The notes under the pieces were generated by a model. That model ran no database searches. It saw nothing but the letters and a program-made list of their open reading frames with translations, and was not told where the DNA came from. 23,037 nucleotides of DNA from Amoebophrya sp. AT5.2. Its lineage: Eukaryota; Sar; Dinophyceae; Syndiniales; Amoebophryaceae. The translations under genes and the position numbers were made by a program. The stretch covers positions 1 through 23,037 of the forward strand of contig RXOD01004393.1 of assembly GCA_005223375.1 (NCBI GenBank), in the 5' to 3' direction. Of the stretch, positions 21,078 through 23,037 are shown piece by piece (within the stretch, counting starts at the first letter, position 1; every line of letters begins with the position of its first letter).

Positions 21078-23037
21078 ATGGGTTTTTCGCCCCTCTATGC
21101 CATGCACCCGGAAACCGTGGCGCTGAGTATGAAGCTGTCGCAATTCCTCCGCGTCGATGGAGACGACAATGTCAAGCTTGACGCCGCCTACTCGGAGTTG
21201 TCGCAGACGTTTGAGGTGCCGGACGCAACACAGTTTGTGCGGTGGTCGCGGTCGAAGTACGTCGGAGATGAAAAGGAGTGGGCTGGCCATCCGAAAGAGC
21301 TCTTCCGCAGGCTCCACCAAAAGGATCTCGACGCGCTGAAGGGCAACGCCGATATGGGGCCTCTCGACGTGGAGGCGTTTCTTGCGTGGCTGATGGTCGG
21401 CGCGGATCGCGAGCGAGTCGTGGTTTCCAGGCCGCATCAGAGCTTACAAACAGCCGGGTGGTACCCTATCAAAAGCCAAGATCCCCTTCCACCTGGTTTG
21501 AAAAAGGATGGCCAAAACCAAAACGAGGAGACATTACACGGGCTTGTGAACAACAATGAGCTCTGGCACGACCACGATTTGTACCGGTCCGCCCCGGCCA
21601 ACATGGATTGGGAGTTGCTGAAAGCCTTGCGGAAAAAGCTCACTGAGGGATTGGTGGGGGTGCTCGATTGGGTGAATGGCGACCACGGAGGCCACGCGTC
21701 GGCTCCGGCTCTATCAAGCGGCGCCAGACTCTCGCTGGAGAGGCTGAGCCTGAGCCGCTCGTCGGCGCCGGCAGCTCAAGATAAAGCCATTGACGAGGCG
21801 GTGAAAAACCTGTTGTCCGAAGACAGCGAAGCGGTGCAAGCCAGAGTGACTAAGTTTTTCGACCAGCTCTTCCATAGTAAAAGCTTCTATCCCTACGTGC
21901 GAACGAACGTGAAGTCCTCTTGGCGGTGGCACTTGCAGCGGTGGGAGGACAAGCACTCGAACGGCAACTCCTGTGGCGTGGACTGGACTAGTCAAGAATG
22001 GTATGTGTACCGGCAAGGGTCACCTACGTGGGGGCAGGGCAACTACTTTCCACTTAAGAACGCAAGGGGGTTGTGGAGATGGACGAGGCTGCCGATGGCA
22101 AACTTGAAGGATGTCCTGCTTAATGTACGCGACGACGGGCCTGAAGTCTTCAAAGATTTCGCGGAAAAAATTCGCGCCGCGTTCCGAAATTTCGTCACGC
22201 AACCAAGCAGCGAGCGGCTGCTGCGCAACAGCCCGTCCGAATGGGCCAACAGAGCACGGAGGGTCACGCCGTTTTGTCCGGGTAACGCGAACGCAGAGCA
22301 GGCGCAGGAGGTGGCACAAACACATTCCCTTCATTCATTCGAGCCGGTGCAGCCAACGACGTTTTCCCACATGGAAAAAGCCATTGAAGCAGCAGATCCG
22401 AAGAACGGCTACAAAATCCGACGCGCGTTCTCGGCATCGGTGGCAATTCTGATGAAGTGGAAGCTGCGCCTGCTGTGGTTGGAATTTGGATACATGGGCC
22501 ACAGTGATTCTGCTCAAGAGCTAGTTGCTGGCGCAGGGCAAATAAGTAGTCCTCCTCTCCGATCACAGTTTCTCCCAGATGATAGGCGTAGCAGCATGTC
22601 GGCGCTTGCGGCCGCGGCGCAAGCCGAGTCGGACGTAAGATTTTCCGCGTTTCTGTCGCACAAGGACGCGCGAATCGTGGCGATTGCGGGTGTATCCGGG
22701 GTGGGATCGTCCCTACCAGCAGACGGCAGAACTGCCGGTAAAGACGATGCCTTAGTTGCCGACCGCTTGAAGCGCGACCCGCTCTCTGCAGCCGGAGTCT
22801 TGTCGCGGTCGCAGCGCGGACGCGGTCTGGCCGCCCTGGAAGCCGAAGCTGCACGACGGGGAACTACAGGGAAGAAATCGCATCCCTTCCTATCTGCGCA
22901 TTTCCCGCGCATTTCCCGCGACTCCTGGAGCCATGAGCTCGGGCTTGCGCAGAGCGTGGCCGACATGTCGAGCTCTCACCACGACGGACGCCAGCTTGAA
23001 GGCTCTCTACTTCCGCTGCAGTTGCGGCTCTCGCCGC
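21078..23037 (+). CDS. Trp-rich hypothetical protein (3' end outside window)
   Basis: ATG at 21078 follows AAAAA and has G after it. The frame stays open for 653 codons to the last base, so the stop lies beyond the window. An in-frame TAA at 21045 bounds the start. The protein begins MGFSPLYAMHPETVALSMKL without a signal peptide. Residues 1-110 look helical. A Ser/Ala-rich linker lies at about 207-235. A Trp/aromatic-rich core at about 260-350 includes SSWRWHLQRWEDKH, GVDWTSQEWYVYRQGSPTW and ARGLWRWTRLP, and continues with helices (EVFKDFAEKIRAAFRNFV). A further helix (SVAILMKWKLRLLWLEFGY) at about 451-475 is aromatic and partly hydrophobic but carries Lys and Arg, so I do not call it a membrane segment. 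The rest is Ala/Arg/Ser-rich. The Trp-rich style recalls the giant protein, but I found no convincing alignment. Function unknown. Confidence 0.8.
   Translation, partial: MGFSPLYAMHPETVALSMKLSQFLRVDGDDNVKLDAAYSELSQTFEVPDATQFVRWSRSKYVGDEKEWAGHPKELFRRLHQKDLDALKGNADMGPLDVEAFLAWLMVGADRERVVVSRPHQSLQTAGWYPIKSQDPLPPGLKKDGQNQNEETLHGLVNNNELWHDHDLYRSAPANMDWELLKALRKKLTEGLVGVLDWVNGDHGGHASAPALSSGARLSLERLSLSRSSAPAAQDKAIDEAVKNLLSEDSEAVQARVTKFFDQLFHSKSFYPYVRTNVKSSWRWHLQRWEDKHSNGNSCGVDWTSQEWYVYRQGSPTWGQGNYFPLKNARGLWRWTRLPMANLKDVLLNVRDDGPEVFKDFAEKIRAAFRNFVTQPSSERLLRNSPSEWANRARRVTPFCPGNANAEQAQEVAQTHSLHSFEPVQPTTFSHMEKAIEAADPKNGYKIRRAFSASVAILMKWKLRLLWLEFGYMGHSDSAQELVAGAGQISSPPLRSQFLPDDRRSSMSALAAAAQAESDVRFSAFLSHKDARIVAIAGVSGVGSSLPADGRTAGKDDALVADRLKRDPLSAAGVLSRSQRGRGLAALEAEAARRGTTGKKSHPFLSAHFPRISRDSWSHELGLAQSVADMSSSHHDGRQLEGSLLPLQLRLSP
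22898..22919 (+). repeat. 11-bp perfect tandem duplication inside the Trp-rich gene
   Basis: GCATTTCCCGC occurs twice back to back (22898-22908, 22909-22919). Because 11 is not a multiple of three, the copy number decides the downstream frame. With two copies the frame is open to the window edge; with one copy it would stop at a TGA about 15 nt after the repeat. Confidence 0.85.

Noticed and set aside
1..23037. tRNA or rRNA genes, CRISPR arrays, insertion sequences, viral or transposon genes
   Set aside because: No cloverleaf, spaced repeat array, terminal inverted repeats with a transposase, reverse transcriptase or integrase motif was seen.

Overview
The window looks like nuclear DNA of a protist. 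One uninterrupted reading frame of almost 18 kb fills 78% of it. The proteins are rich in Ala, Arg, Glu and Ser, the non-coding stretches are relatively AT-rich, and no bacterial-type ribosome binding sites or operon spacing are seen. TGA, TAG and TAA each end one of the three complete gene ends on the plus strand, so the code appears standard. I cannot name the organism. Intron-poor giant genes preceded by pyrimidine tracts ending in AG would suit a trans-splicing alveolate (dinoflagellate or syndinian type) or a kinetoplastid relative. This is a weak inference.

Layout. (1) 1-540, plus: the 3' end of a gene for a single-pass membrane protein with acidic Ser-rich repeats, one transmembrane helix and a cysteine cluster directly after the helix. 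(2) 541-about 1150: no convincing plus-strand gene. The minus strand holds two open segments with protein-like, cysteine-containing translations. They join in frame if two very short AT-rich introns (23 and 20 nt) are assumed. This is a candidate minus-strand gene or gene relic. (3) about 1280-1365: an inverted repeat whose two ends each carry an outward-facing TATA-like box. It could be a divergent promoter between the minus-strand candidate and the giant gene. (4) 1366-1851: the leader of the giant gene, with a pyrimidine tract ending in AG and a five-codon upstream ORF. (5) 1852-19797, plus: a giant secreted or lumenal protein of about 5,981 residues. It has a signal peptide, a disordered region of about 500 residues, a Trp-rich start to the folded part, a PDZ-like domain, a coiled coil, an Arg-rich helix, and a ubiquitin-like fold near the C-terminus split by an acidic insert. 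Most of the protein resembles nothing I recognise. (6) 19798-20361: spacer with a purine tract, a stem-loop, a TATA-like box and a pyrimidine tract. (7) 20362-20736, plus: a small protein of 124 residues, unknown. (8) 20737-21077: spacer with a perfect 14-bp direct repeat and a pyrimidine tract ending in TAG. (9) 21078-23037, plus: the first 653 codons of another Trp-rich protein, open to the window edge.

No shared pathway can be assigned. The membrane protein and the giant protein both look destined for the secretory route, and the two genes downstream look soluble. The strongest leads are the architecture of the giant protein and the possible ultrashort introns facing the possible divergent promoter.
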